Below are positions 27,475 to 36,550 of a DNA stretch of 64,000 bases, in pieces; within the stretch, counting starts at the first letter, position 1; each line of letters starts with the position of its first letter. Origin of the DNA: Gelidibacter japonicus (GTDB lineage: Bacteria; Bacteroidota; Bacteroidia; Flavobacteriales; Flavobacteriaceae); contig NZ_BJKB01000002.1 of the NCBI RefSeq assembly GCF_010725055.1, forward strand, positions 310,001 to 374,000. The letters run 5' to 3'. Under the pieces are notes generated by a model. The model made no database searches. It was not told the DNA's origin and saw nothing but the letters and a program-made list of their open reading frames with translations. A program made the translations under genes and the position numbers.

Positions 27475-28365
27475 CTACTCTTTTTTCAGCTGTCTTTTAT
27501 ACATGTCAATATTCGCCTTTATGGCGTCGTCCAATTCAGGTTCCTTAATATCTGTATAGGTTTTTAAAGTATCATACAAAACCCTAGCAACCAAATACCT
27601 CGATGTTTTTTTGTCATCACAAGGAATAACGTACCAAGGCGCATGAGGTTTTGAGGTCCTATTGAGAAGGTCCTCATAACAGGTCATATAGTCATCCCAG
27701 AGTTCACGCTCTTTCAAATCGCCAGGAGAGAATTTCCAATTTTTATCTTCACGATCCAAACGTCTCAACAATCGATGTTTTTGTTCATTTTTTGAAAGGT
27801 TCAAAAAGAATTTAAAAATGATGGTGCCATTCTCTGCAATGTGTTTCTCAAAATTATTGATGTCTTCAAAACGTCTTTCCCAAAAGGCATTGTCAATATC
27901 CTCAACCGTATCAATTCCTGGAATGTTTTCATTTAAAATATAAGATGGATGGACTTTGGTCACTAAGACGTTTTCATAATGGGTCCGATTGAAAATGCCA
28001 AATTTGCCCCGTTCAGGAAGTGCGACATAATGTCGCCATAAATAGTCATGCCTTAATTCCAAACTTGTTGGTGTCTTAAAGCTATGGACAACCACTCCGC
28101 GTGAGTTAAAATCTTTGAATACTTCACGTATCAAACTATCTTTTCCTGCCGTATCCATTCCTTGCAAACAGACCAAAACAGCATATTTACCATGGGCGTA
28201 CATGGTATCTTGAATTTTACCCAAACCTTTTCGGACGTCCTTCAGATGATCTTTTATATCGCTTTTTGAAGCTTCAAGGTTGAATTCTGTTTTAAAATCC
28301 TTAATGTTTATTGGATTTGTAATTTTGAAGTCCTCAATATTGATATTTTTCATAATAGAAGTCAT
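27475..28365 (-). CDS. ppk2: Polyphosphate kinase 2 family protein
   Basis: A 296-residue PPK2. The Walker A motif GMDTAGKDS lies near 69-77, the Walker B-like segment and lid contain W-E-R-R-F and L-N-L-S-K-N-E-Q-K-x-R-L-x-x-R, and H-A-P-W-Y-V-I-P closes the domain. PPK2 enzymes phosphorylate nucleoside mono- or diphosphates with polyphosphate. Which nucleotide is used cannot be told from sequence. Start at 28365 or, 4 codons in, at 28353 (MKNINIED), which is equally plausible. It is separated by 53 bases from the response regulator gene upstream and may be co-transcribed. Confidence 0.9.
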   Translation of the reverse strand: MTSIMKNINIEDFKITNPINIKDFKTEFNLEASKSDIKDHLKDVRKGLGKIQDTMYAHGKYAVLVCLQGMDTAGKDSLIREVFKDFNSRGVVVHSFKTPTSLELRHDYLWRHYVALPERGKFGIFNRTHYENVLVTKVHPSYILNENIPGIDTVEDIDNAFWERRFEDINNFEKHIAENGTIIFKFFLNLSKNEQKHRLLRRLDREDKNWKFSPGDLKERELWDDYMTCYEDLLNRTSKPHAPWYVIPCDDKKTSRYLVARVLYDTLKTYTDIKEPELDDAIKANIDMYKRQLKKE

Positions 28366-28418
28366 ATTTTTAGTCCAAATACTTCATTTTCTATTCGGAT
28401 GTATTAATTCTTAATATT

Positions 28419-29582
28419 TTATTTAGAAGCAAACAGCTTGACATCACTTTGACTCACTTCCTTTTCTCCAAGGATAATCAAGCGCTCCACCACGTTGCGC
28501 AACTCTCTAATATTTCCTGTCCAATCGTATTCCTGTAATTGCTTGATGGCCTTTGCTGAAAACGATTTGGGTGCCGTTCCATTTTGTTCGGCTATTTTAT
28601 TCGCAAAATGCTCTATCAATAAAGGTATGTCTTCTCTTCGGTCATTCAATGGCGGCACCTGAATTAAAATGACCGCCAGCCTATGGTATAAATCCTCTCT
28701 AAATCTGCCTTCCTCAATCTCCTTGCTTAAATTTTTATTGGTTGCTGCAATGACACGTACATCCACCTTGATATCCTTGTCACTTCCTACGCGCTGTACT
28801 TTACTCTCTTGTAGCGCTCTTAAAACCTTCGCCTGGGCAGAAAGACTCATATCGCCAATTTCGTCAAGAAAAATGGTGCCGCCATTGGCAGCTTCAAACC
28901 TTCCTGCCCTATCTCTTACAGCACTGGTAAATGCACCTTTAACGTGTCCAAAAAGTTCACTCTCAATCAATTCAGAAGGAATTGCCGCGCAATTGACCTC
29001 AATAAGTGGTCCGGTGGAACGATCGCTCTTTTCATGGAGCCAATGTGCCACTAATTCTTTTCCTGTACCGTTTGGTCCGGTAATCAGAACTCTGGCATCC
29101 GTCGCCGCTACCTTTTCGATCATGTCCTTGATGTGGGAAATGGCTTTGCTTTCGCCGATCATTTCATAATTTTTGCTCACTTTTTTCTTGAGCATTTTAT
29201 TTTCCACCACCAATTCCTTCCGATCTAATGCAATTCTGACCGTATTGAGCAATCTGTTTAAATCAGGGGGTTTCGAGATATAATCAAAAGCGCCTAAACG
29301 CATGGTATTGACTGCGGTGTCCAAATCACCATGTCCAGAGATCATGACGATAGTGGTTTCTGGTTTTATTTTCTTGACGGCTTCCAAAACCTCAACACCA
29401 TCCATTTTTGGCATTTTGATATCACAAAGTACCAAGTCATAATCCTCTTTTTTTATTTTTTCCAATCCAATCAAGCCATCCGCAGCTTCGTCTACTTGAT
29501 AGGCCTCATTTTCTTCTGAAAGAATTTTAACCAAAACTCTTCTGATACTTGCTTCGTCTTCTATGACTAATATTTTCGCCAT
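28419..29582 (-). CDS. NtrC-type sigma-54 response regulator without a DNA-binding domain
   Basis: A 387-residue protein. Receiver domain 1-120 with phosphoacceptor Asp54 (LCDIKMP) and Lys104; AAA+ domain about 140-370 with Walker A GPNGTGKE at 169-176 (canonical GESGTGKE) and Walker B FLDEIGD. The sigma-54 contact loop reads GAFTSA at 216-221 instead of GAFTGA. The chain ends at LFASK just after the AAA+ lid, so the Fis-type helix-turn-helix of NtrC proteins is missing. It must therefore activate from solution or through a partner. No histidine kinase gene is adjacent. Confidence 0.9.
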   Translation of the reverse strand: MAKILVIEDEASIRRVLVKILSEENEAYQVDEAADGLIGLEKIKKEDYDLVLCDIKMPKMDGVEVLEAVKKIKPETTIVMISGHGDLDTAVNTMRLGAFDYISKPPDLNRLLNTVRIALDRKELVVENKMLKKKVSKNYEMIGESKAISHIKDMIEKVAATDARVLITGPNGTGKELVAHWLHEKSDRSTGPLIEVNCAAIPSELIESELFGHVKGAFTSAVRDRAGRFEAANGGTIFLDEIGDMSLSAQAKVLRALQESKVQRVGSDKDIKVDVRVIAATNKNLSKEIEEGRFREDLYHRLAVILIQVPPLNDRREDIPLLIEHFANKIAEQNGTAPKSFSAKAIKQLQEYDWTGNIRELRNVVERLIILGEKEVSQSDVKLFASK

Positions 29583-30019
29583 TCTTTATATTTAAATTTT
29601 ATTCTTGTTCTAAAATAAAAACTATTATTAGAAACGGAAATAAAAATCTGATTTCTATTTTTTTTCTAATTTGTTTTCATGAGAAACACCTAAGGTGTTA
29701 TAACTTTATGCAAAAGATATTCCGTAGCTGTTGTCTTCAAATTTAAACACAAAATTAAATTTTGGTGATCTCATTAGGAGAGTCTGTATGGAATGTAAAT
29801 CTTAGCAATTACTTTAAGCCCATGGCAAGTGTTCTGTGCGCAAACAAGGTACAAATATTCTTCTCATAACAACTTTTAAATCGAAATGGGAGGTCAAACG
29901 CCATCTAACTTCAAAATTTCTTACCCCCTATTTATTGAAGCTTATTCAGTTAGCCAATTAGTACTTACGTCTAATTTTTTCAATTAGCACCTCTCAGTAC
30001 AGAGTTTCAGGCAATAACA
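29583..30019. other. 437-bp region without a recognised gene
   Basis: No coding frame of note. It contains the 5' region of the response regulator gene (minus strand, AT-rich 29590-29680) and the 3' region of the ABC permease gene. The small palindrome ACACCTAAGGTGT lies at about 29686-29698. Confidence 0.5.
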
Positions 30020-31339
30020 TCAATACTTCAACCATTTAAACAGCTCTTTATAAGTAGGCTTTTTACCGTACATTAAAATACCCACTCTATAAATTTTGGC
30101 TGCAAACCACACGGTAAACACGAAAGTAAACACCAATATGGCAAAAGACAAAAGCTGCTCCCATATGGGAACACCAAAAGGGATTCTCATGAGCATAACC
30201 ACCGGTGATGTCAAGGGGATAAAGGAGAATATTGTTGAAACAGTTCCGTGAGGATCTTCTATGACCGTGAATACACCAACATAAACAGCCAAAACGAGTG
30301 GCATAATAATAGGCATCATAAATTGTTGGGTATCCGTTTCATTATCTACAGCTGCACCAATGGCAGCATAAAACGAACTGTACAAAAGATAGCCTCCAAT
30401 AAAGAAAAACAAAAACGCCACACATAAATTGAGGATTGGCAGATTAACAAATCCGGCAATTAAATCTTGGGCAATATTTTGAGCGTCGGAAGACGCCATC
30501 GCCTGATTGATCATTTGTTGCTGTGGGGATTGAATTTGCATCAAATCGATGCCAAAAATTGCAGAAACCATAAATAACAATACGCCTCCAAGAATAATCC
30601 AAATTAGAAATTGAGTGATTCCAGCCAATGAGGTTCCTATTATTTTACCCATCATCAATTGAATTGGCTTAACTGAAGAAATAATAACCTCAATAATTCG
30701 GCTTGTTTTTTCTTCAATCACGCTGCGCATGATCATATTGCCATAAATGATAATAAACATAAACAACAAATATCCCGCAGCACCTCCAAAGGCGAGTTTT
30801 AAATAACTGTCAATTTTAGATGTTTTTTCACCTTCAAAGGTTTCCTGGCCAATATTTATCGTAGTTTTAGAAGCTCTTATCTGTTCAATATCTACTCCGT
30901 CGTTTTGCAATTTAATGTCAGACAAACGCTTTTCAATTCGTCGCTCCAAATTGGAAATTATGGATACGGAAGGAGATTCATCCGAATAGAAATTTACGGA
31001 TTCGACGAGGTTAATAGTATCAGAAGCTTTTTTAATATACAGTAATCCAAAGTCCTCCTTAGCTTTAACCAGCTCTTTGGCCGTTTCATACCCAGTATCA
31101 CTTAATATCGTATAGGTAGTATTCTCAGTGTTTTCAAAAGCCTCTGCAATAACCCCAGTTTCATCCAAGATTGTAATGCTACGTTTTTTATCATTATTGA
31201 TCTGGGACAGATATGCCACAACTGCAACAAGGGCAATCATGATGATAGGGCTCAAAAATGTCATGACAACAAAAGACCTATTGCGCACTTTATTCAAATA
31301 CTCTCTTTTGATGATGAGCGGTAAATGGTTCATTTTCAA
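30020..31339 (-). CDS. ABC-2 type transporter permease (NatB-like)
   Basis: A 439-residue membrane protein. One helix at about 22-45, a large extracytoplasmic domain (about 50-185), then five or six helices in the C-terminal half (AAGYLLFMFIIIYGNMIMRS ... FVFTVWFAAKIYRVGILMYG). The E-E-K-T-S-R-I-x-E-V-I-I-S-S-V-K-P motif is typical of ABC-2/NatB-type export permeases. Start at 31339 overlaps the stop of the ATPase gene by 4 bases (ATGA), so the two are translationally coupled. It probably exports ions or a small lipid-like molecule; the substrate is unknown. Confidence 0.87.
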   Translation of the reverse strand: MKMNHLPLIIKREYLNKVRNRSFVVMTFLSPIIMIALVAVVAYLSQINNDKKRSITILDETGVIAEAFENTENTTYTILSDTGYETAKELVKAKEDFGLLYIKKASDTINLVESVNFYSDESPSVSIISNLERRIEKRLSDIKLQNDGVDIEQIRASKTTINIGQETFEGEKTSKIDSYLKLAFGGAAGYLLFMFIIIYGNMIMRSVIEEKTSRIIEVIISSVKPIQLMMGKIIGTSLAGITQFLIWIILGGVLLFMVSAIFGIDLMQIQSPQQQMINQAMASSDAQNIAQDLIAGFVNLPILNLCVAFLFFFIGGYLLYSSFYAAIGAAVDNETDTQQFMMPIIMPLVLAVYVGVFTVIEDPHGTVSTIFSFIPLTSPVVMLMRIPFGVPIWEQLLSFAILVFTFVFTVWFAAKIYRVGILMYGKKPTYKELFKWLKY

Positions 31340-32262
31340 TTATTTTTTACAGTTTGAATAAAAATGTCATTGGCACTAGGGATTACTTCCACAAAATGAT
31401 GAATTTCTGCTTTTGAAGTTAAAAAGCTCAACAAATCATTGGAAGATGTTTCATCAGGTAGTTTGATATTCAATTTGATATCGTCATTCAAATTTTTGAA
31501 AGTCGCCGGAAACACTTCAAATTTCTCCTTTATAATTCGCGTGACCTCTTCCGGATTGGAGGACTGCATACCAACTTCGAAGGTATTGGTCTTAAATTGG
31601 CGTTTTACATCAGTCAATTTCCCATCCAAAACTTTATTGGATTTATGAATTAGCGCAATATGGTCGCACATTTCTTCCACCGATTCCATTCGATGGGTCG
31701 AAAATATAACCGTAGCACCTTCGTCCCTCAACTGTAAAATTTCATCCTTAATGAGTGAGGCATTGATAGGATCAAACCCCGAAAATGGTTCATCAAAAAT
31801 CAAGAGTTTGGGTGTGTGAATTACCGTGACAATAAACTGAATTTTTTGGGCCTGTCCTTTACTGAGCTCTTGGATTTTTTTGTTCCACCAATCGCCTATA
31901 TCCAATTTGTCAAACCAATATTTCAGACGTTCTCTAGCCACTTGCTTTGACAAGCCTTTTAATTGAGCCAAATAGAGTACCTGCTCTCCTACTTTCATGG
32001 ATTTATATAGACCACGTTCTTCTGGCAAATAACCAATATCACGGATATTCATTGGTTTTAATGGTTGTCCATCCAAAAGCACCTGGCCAGAATCTGGCAT
32101 GGTAATTTGATTGATAATTCGAATGAGCGTCGTCTTACCGGCACCATTTGGACCCAAAAGCCCAAAGATACTTCCTTTTGGAACTGCAATGGATACTTCA
32201 TTTAGCGCTTTGAAATTTCCAAAACTTTTGGAAACTGAATTGGCAACTAACAAGTTGTTCAT
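31336..32262 (-). CDS. ABC transporter ATP-binding protein (NatA-like)
   Basis: A 308-residue ATPase. Walker A GPNGAGKTT near 37-45, Q-loop in Q-I-T-M-P-D, signature LSKGQAQK (in place of LSGGQ; the Lys variant is usual in this subfamily), Walker B LLIFDEPFSGFDP and H-loop in STHRMES. A C-terminal DUF4162-like extension (about 220-308) follows, as in NatA-type exporters. It powers the permease encoded directly downstream. Confidence 0.92.
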   Translation of the reverse strand: MNNLLVANSVSKSFGNFKALNEVSIAVPKGSIFGLLGPNGAGKTTLIRIINQITMPDSGQVLLDGQPLKPMNIRDIGYLPEERGLYKSMKVGEQVLYLAQLKGLSKQVARERLKYWFDKLDIGDWWNKKIQELSKGQAQKIQFIVTVIHTPKLLIFDEPFSGFDPINASLIKDEILQLRDEGATVIFSTHRMESVEEMCDHIALIHKSNKVLDGKLTDVKRQFKTNTFEVGMQSSNPEEVTRIIKEKFEVFPATFKNLNDDIKLNIKLPDETSSNDLLSFLTSKAEIHHFVEVIPSANDIFIQTVKNN

Positions 32263-32407
32263 AAAAAATTGCGTTTGTATGGCATGGTTTAAAGATGCGT
32301 AAATATATTAAATGTTAGAGTTTAGTTCAGATTATATACTTTTATTTTATCTTAAAACCACTATTATCATAGGAATTTCAAAAGCAATATACCCTAAAAA
32401 ACAAAAC

Positions 32408-32483
32408 CCACCCTTAATAAATCAAGGATGGGAAAAAATTGCTATGAAAAAGAAAAATATCACTAAAATAAATTAGTGATATT
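32408..32483 (-). terminator. Two successive hairpins after dnaJ
   Basis: Hairpin 1 at 32456-32483: AATATCACTAA pairs with TTAGTGATATT (11 bp), followed on the minus strand by TTTTCTTTTT. Hairpin 2 at 32408-32433: CCCACCCTT pairs with AAGGATGGG with one mismatch, followed on the minus strand by TTTTGTTTTTT. Together they make a strong double terminator for the grpE-dnaJ operon. Confidence 0.8.
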
Positions 32484-32517
32484 CAAATATAGTAATTTTT
32501 ATCAAATTACCACTTGG

Positions 32518-33624
32518 TTATGAAAACATATCTTTAACTTTCTCAAAGAATGATTTATCCGAACTTTCCGGTTTAGGTTGAAAGTGTTCGTCATCTCTCA
32601 TGCTTTCAAAGAATTCCCGTTGTTCTTTATTCAGGGTTTTTGGAGTCCAAACATTAATGTGCACCAATAGATCACCTTTACCATAACCATTGATACTCGG
32701 AATTCCCTTACCTCTCAATCGTAAAATCTTTCCGGACTGCACACCTGATTCTATCTTGATACGTACTTTACCTGTTACAGTATCAATTTCTTGACTGGTT
32801 CCCAATACAGCATCTGGTAAACTCACATATAAATCAAAATGCAAATTATCGCCGTCACGCTTCAAAGTACTGTGCTCTTCTTCTTGTATGGCCACTAACA
32901 AATCGCCCGAAATTCCTTTTCCAGGGGCATCATTACCTTTTCCAGATACTTTTAATTGCATGCCGTCAACCACCCCCGCAGGAATTTTGACGGATACGGT
33001 TTCCTCTTTAATAATCAAGCCTTGGGCATCCGCATCAGAAGGTTTTTTATCGATCATTTCTCCCGCACCGCCACAGGCCGGACAAGGCGAAGAGGTCTGC
33101 ATTCGACCCAAGATGGTATTGGTAATCCGCATGACTTGTCCGGATCCATTACAAGTTGAACAGGTTTTATAGGTTGTACCTGGCGCCTGAACCTTTCGTT
33201 TTACCTTAAGTTTTTTCTCAACACCATTGGCAATTTCTTCCAAGGTCAAGGTAATCCTAATTCTCAGATTACTACCTTTAACGCGTCTTTGTTGTCCACC
33301 AAAACCACCTCCAAAACCAGAGAAACCACCGCCAAAAATATCTCCAAATTGGCTAAAGATGTCATCCATGTTCATGCCACCGCCATTGAAACCGCCTCCA
33401 CCTTGGAATGCCTGATGACCAAATTGGTCATAACGTGCTTTCTTCTCTGGATTGCTCAATACTTCATAAGCCTCTGCAGCTTTCTTGAACATTTCCTCGG
33501 CCTCCTTGTCGTTTGGATTTTTATCCGGGTGATATTTTAGTGCCTTCTTGCGATATGCTTTTTTAATGTCATTCGCTGACGCATTCTTATCAATTTTTAA
33601 TATGTCGTAATAATCTTCCTTCAT
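32518..33624 (-). CDS. dnaJ: Chaperone protein DnaJ with shortened zinc finger
   Basis: A 368-residue Hsp40 co-chaperone that stimulates DnaK. J-domain 1-68 with HPD at 32-34, Gly/Phe-rich region about 70-112, then a cysteine-rich domain with only two CxxCxGxG-type motifs (CSTCNGSG and CPACGGAG) where the Escherichia coli protein has four, leaving a single zinc centre. The two C-terminal substrate-binding beta domains and the dimerisation tail are complete. The short zinc finger is shared by many flavobacterial DnaJ proteins and is not a truncation. Forms an operon with grpE, 43 bases upstream. Confidence 0.95.
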   Translation of the reverse strand: MKEDYYDILKIDKNASANDIKKAYRKKALKYHPDKNPNDKEAEEMFKKAAEAYEVLSNPEKKARYDQFGHQAFQGGGGFNGGGMNMDDIFSQFGDIFGGGFSGFGGGFGGQQRRVKGSNLRIRITLTLEEIANGVEKKLKVKRKVQAPGTTYKTCSTCNGSGQVMRITNTILGRMQTSSPCPACGGAGEMIDKKPSDADAQGLIIKEETVSVKIPAGVVDGMQLKVSGKGNDAPGKGISGDLLVAIQEEEHSTLKRDGDNLHFDLYVSLPDAVLGTSQEIDTVTGKVRIKIESGVQSGKILRLRGKGIPSINGYGKGDLLVHINVWTPKTLNKEQREFFESMRDDEHFQPKPESSDKSFFEKVKDMFS

Positions 33625-33667
33625 GGTATGTTAATTCTAATCAATTCCTAAATCCTTACTCGCCTAT

Positions 33668-34216
33668 TTAAAATCCTGTAATGACTTTAGGAAAACGAAT
33701 CACTTTATCGCCCAGCTTATAACCTTTTTCAATGACATCAACAATCATACCTTTCAAGTCATCTGAAGGTGCAGGGATTTGACTAATGGCTTCATGTTCA
33801 TCTGCATTAAAAGCATCTCCTTTTTCAACAACAACTTCCTCAAGTCCCTTGCTATTTAGGGTACTCTTAAGTTTGTTACGAATAAGTTCTACGCCTATGA
33901 GGAGCTCATTATCCTTTTTTTCTATTTTGGAAATTTCATGAATCGCTCTGTCAAAATCGTCCAAAATTGGCAAAAGTGACTGAATTACATCCTGCCCTGC
34001 AGTTCTGAACAACTCTATTCGTTCTTTTGTTGTACGTTTTTTGTAGTTTTCAAATTCTGCAAACAGTCTTAAAAACTTATCTTTTTCCTTGCCCAATTCT
34101 TCTTTCAATTGGTCCTCTACACTAACTTCTTCAGTTTTAACAGCTTCATTTACAGCCTCATTAACAGCTTCCTCAACATTGATCTCAATGTCTTCATTTT
34201 TATCTTTTTTGCTCAT
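33668..34216 (-). CDS. grpE: Nucleotide exchange factor GrpE
   Basis: A 182-residue nucleotide exchange factor for DnaK. The N-terminal acidic tail (repeats of E-A-V-N) is followed by a long coiled coil (ELGKEKDKFLRLFAEFENYKK) and the C-terminal beta domain (HEAISQIP, IEKGYKLGDKVIR), as in all GrpE proteins. Start taken at 34216 (MSKKDKNE) because the promoter box at 34254-34261 would leave the alternative ATG at 34243 with a leader of only about five bases. First gene of grpE-dnaJ; dnaK is not in the window. Confidence 0.93.
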   Translation of the reverse strand: MSKKDKNEDIEINVEEAVNEAVNEAVKTEEVSVEDQLKEELGKEKDKFLRLFAEFENYKKRTTKERIELFRTAGQDVIQSLLPILDDFDRAIHEISKIEKKDNELLIGVELIRNKLKSTLNSKGLEEVVVEKGDAFNADEHEAISQIPAPSDDLKGMIVDVIEKGYKLGDKVIRFPKVITGF

Positions 34217-34253
34217 ATTTTTGAACTTCATTTTTATCTTCATTTTGAATTGG

Positions 34254-34261
34254 CAAAAGTA
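34254..34261 (-). promoter_or_regulatory. -7 promoter box TACTTTTG for grpE-dnaJ
   Basis: A perfect match to the Bacteroidota -7 consensus TAnnTTTG on the minus strand, followed by C. It lies about 38 bases upstream of the preferred grpE start. No good -33 TTG at normal spacing was found. Confidence 0.55.
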
Positions 34262-34400
34262 CTGCCATTATTCAAAAAATGTCAAAATGTCACAATATAT
34301 TTTTCATGACTTGCCAAGTAAAAAAATATTATTTTTTGAAATGCTGACATTTCCACAATCCAACGATGTATTCTTGGTTGCACAAATCATTTATAAAATC

Positions 34401-34901
34401 ATGGTTATCTCACATTTTACTCTAAAATATAAGGTAATGGCTTATAGTGTCTTTGGACTTTCTATCCTATTGTCCCTACTCCTGTTTTTTTTATCATCGC
34501 CAGATAGGACACATCCAGAACCATGGAATGATCCACAATCTATTCTCATTTTTTTATTTGCCGCTGCTATATTACTATTTGGATGCTTTCCTCTTTTAAA
34601 AATGGAACCCCTACGGATTGAATCCGAACGTATTATCTTTCAGAAATATGTGTTTGCTTCCAACATTAAAGAAGTGCAATTTAAGTATTATGATTACTAC
34701 AAAATTATTTATGAAGAATCTGAAAATGGAGAATATGAGGCCGTATGGTTAATTAAGAATGGAAAATTGGCTAAGTCCTTCTCTTCTTACGAATATTCGA
34801 ATTTTAAGGACTTGAAAGAGGCATTAAACATAGAGAATAAAGGACAATTGGACCTATCGCCAATAAAACAACTACGGTGTAAGTTAGGAGCAAAAATTTA
34901 A
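34401..34901 (+). CDS. Two-helix membrane protein with a PH-like C-terminal domain
   Basis: A 166-residue protein with membrane helices at about 14-32 and 49-67, then a cytosolic beta-rich region beginning PLRIESERIIFQKYVFASN, the pattern of bacterial PH-like domains. Function unknown. Start taken at ATG 34401 (MVISHFTLK) or a dozen codons later at MAYSVFGL; the frame runs far upstream antisense to grpE, which is not likely to be coding. It is transcribed divergently from grpE. Confidence 0.65.
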   Translation: MVISHFTLKYKVMAYSVFGLSILLSLLLFFLSSPDRTHPEPWNDPQSILIFLFAAAILLFGCFPLLKMEPLRIESERIIFQKYVFASNIKEVQFKYYDYYKIIYEESENGEYEAVWLIKNGKLAKSFSSYEYSNFKDLKEALNIENKGQLDLSPIKQLRCKLGAKI

Positions 34902-34992
34902 AAATTGGAGGCACTTTTAATTCATCTGACTCATCATAACGTTCATAGAGTTGGATGATATTCCTAACATTGAACCCAAAACTTCGTAAAAG

Positions 34993-35901
34993 CTATATCA
35001 AAATAGCTTCCAACGCAGGATGTACATTGGAATAAGTAAAGTCAAAACCAGAATCTTCTATTTTCTTGGAACTTACCCGCTGACTTTCGTAAAGTACAAT
35101 ATGCATTTCGCCTAGCACAAGTTTCATGAAAAACTTCGGAATGTTTGGCAAAATAAGCGGTTTTTGCAGTGTTTTTGCAATTGCCTTTGTAAGTTCGTTA
35201 TTGGTAATAGGATTTGGAGCGACGCCGTTGTAAACTCCTTCCAATTCATTCTGAATAATATGAACGAAAATTCGTGATAAATCATAAACATGAATCCATG
35301 ACTGCCATTGTTCTCCTGACCCAAAAGCTGATCCCAATCCTAATTTAATAGGTTTTACCATTTGAGGTAAAGCACCTTCAGTAGCGTCCAGCACCAAGCC
35401 AATTCTAACTTTTGACACCAACAATCCCAAGGTTGAAAATTCATCTACGGCGTTTTCCCATTCCGAAACTACTTCACCAAGAAACGATGGCGATTTTTTT
35501 GTGCACGATTCGTCATAATATTTGGTAAGTGAATCTGGATAAAAACCAATGGCACTTGCAGAAAGAATATGTTTAATGTGATGGTTTTCAATTTTTGAAA
35601 GCGCACTTTTCATACACTGTAGCGATTGGACTCTACTTTCAACAATCGTTTTTTTATATTTTTTAGTCCATCGTTTTGCGAGGCCCGCACCCGCTAAATT
35701 AATAATAGCGTCCACATCCTTAAAACAGCCGCTATCAATTATGTTTTTTTCGGGATCCCAATAAAACCCCTTGTAATTATCCTGAGTTCTAATTTTTTCT
35801 TTGGAAGTTGTCAAATAATGCACCGATATATTCTGCTCATGACATCGTTTCACTATTTCCTTACCTATTAAACCTGTAGCTCCTGTAATTAATACCTTCA
35901 T
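34993..35901 (-). CDS. TIGR01777-family NAD-dependent epimerase-like protein (YfcH/SDR39U1)
   Basis: A 302-residue extended SDR. Rossmann motif GATGLIG at 7-13, then INLAGAGLAKRWT near 67-79 (the N-L-A-G-x-x-x-x-x-R-W signature of this family), F-G-S-G-E-Q-W-x-S-W-I-H-V-Y-D near 195, and a C-terminal DUF1731 domain. YfcH-type proteins have no established substrate. The catalytic Tyr of classical SDRs (Y-x-x-x-K) is not obvious. Monocistronic on the minus strand. Confidence 0.9.
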   Translation of the reverse strand: MKVLITGATGLIGKEIVKRCHEQNISVHYLTTSKEKIRTQDNYKGFYWDPEKNIIDSGCFKDVDAIINLAGAGLAKRWTKKYKKTIVESRVQSLQCMKSALSKIENHHIKHILSASAIGFYPDSLTKYYDESCTKKSPSFLGEVVSEWENAVDEFSTLGLLVSKVRIGLVLDATEGALPQMVKPIKLGLGSAFGSGEQWQSWIHVYDLSRIFVHIIQNELEGVYNGVAPNPITNNELTKAIAKTLQKPLILPNIPKFFMKLVLGEMHIVLYESQRVSSKKIEDSGFDFTYSNVHPALEAILI

Positions 35902-36072
35902 CTATTTCTTGTGCTTTTTATAAAGTTAACCAATGAAAAACTGATTGTTTATCACTTTAACACAAGGTTTAACAGAATTAACAAATAATCGATTTTTTTA
36001 ACGTTTGGAAATAGACGATTCACTCCGGAAGAAGACATTAGCATGTACCTTAATCGCTTATTCAAGGTCTTT

Positions 36073-36123
36073 TGCAAATAGACGTATTTAGTCGCGAACC
36101 CACTGAGTGATTAATAATTTATT
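36073..36123 (-). repeat. Degenerate outer unit of the 51-bp array
   Basis: TTTGCAAATAGACGTATTTA, then GTCGCGAACCCACTGAGTGA aligns with the unit CTGCAAAAGGACGCATTTAG, CTCGTGCCTCGCTGAATGCT at about 60 percent identity by eye. It directly abuts the first exact unit. Confidence 0.55.
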
Positions 36124-36531
36124 CTGCTAAAGGACGCATTTAGCTCGTGCCTCGCTGAATGCTAAGAGCCTTTCCTGCAAAAGGACGCATTTAGCTCGTG
36201 CCTCGCTGAATGCTAAGAGCCTTTCCTGCTAAAGGACGCATTTAGCTCGTGCCTCGCTGAATGCTAAGAGCCTTTCCTGCAAAAGGATGCATTTAGCTCG
36301 TGCCTCGCTGAATGCTAAGAGCCTTTCCTGCAAAAGGACGCATTTAGCTCGTGCCTCGCTGAATGCTAAGAGCCTTTCCTGCAAAAGGACGCATTTAGCT
36401 CGTGCCTCGCTGAATGCTAAGAGCCCTTCCTGCAAAAGGACGCATTTAGCTCGTGCCTCGCTGAATGCCAAGAGCCTTTCCTGCAAAAGGACGCATTTAG
36501 CTCGTGCCTCGCTGAATGCTAAGAGCCTTTC
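36124..36531 (-). repeat. Tandem array, eight units of 51 bp, at the 3' end of mnmD
   Basis: Units start at 36124, 36175, 36226, 36277, 36328, 36379, 36430 and 36481 with no spacers and only scattered single-base differences (such as CTGCT/CTGCA, GACGC/GATGC, GCTAAG/GCCAAG, CCTTTC/CCCTTC). Each unit carries an inverted repeat: GCATTTAGC and GCTGAATGC (8 of 9 pairs) around an 8-base loop TCGTGCCTC-like core. Because 51 is divisible by three, open frames run through the array on both strands (for example E-R-L-L-A-F-S-E-A-R-A-K-C), but they have no independent support as proteins. Confidence 0.95.
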
Positions 36532-36546
36532 CTGGCTCTTAGCATT
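36515..36546 (-). terminator. Perfect 13-bp hairpin directly after the mnmD stop codon
   Basis: AATGCTAAGAGCC at 36515-36527 is the exact complement of GGCTCTTAGCATT at 36534-36546, loop 6 bases. The hairpin begins 4 bases after the mnmD stop. The left arm belongs to the last array unit and the right arm to unique flanking DNA, so array and hairpin are one structure. There is no T-run. Confidence 0.7.
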
Positions 36547-36550
36547 TGAA

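Noticed and set aside
34089-34400. N-terminal extension of the PH-like membrane protein
   Set aside because: This part is antisense to grpE and its translation is low-complexity Ser/Thr; the real start is at or after 34401.
36124-36531. Possible CRISPR array or integron-like repeats
   Set aside because: The units are contiguous with no unique spacers, no cas or integrase gene is nearby, and the 51-bp period is constant, so this is a simple tandem array.
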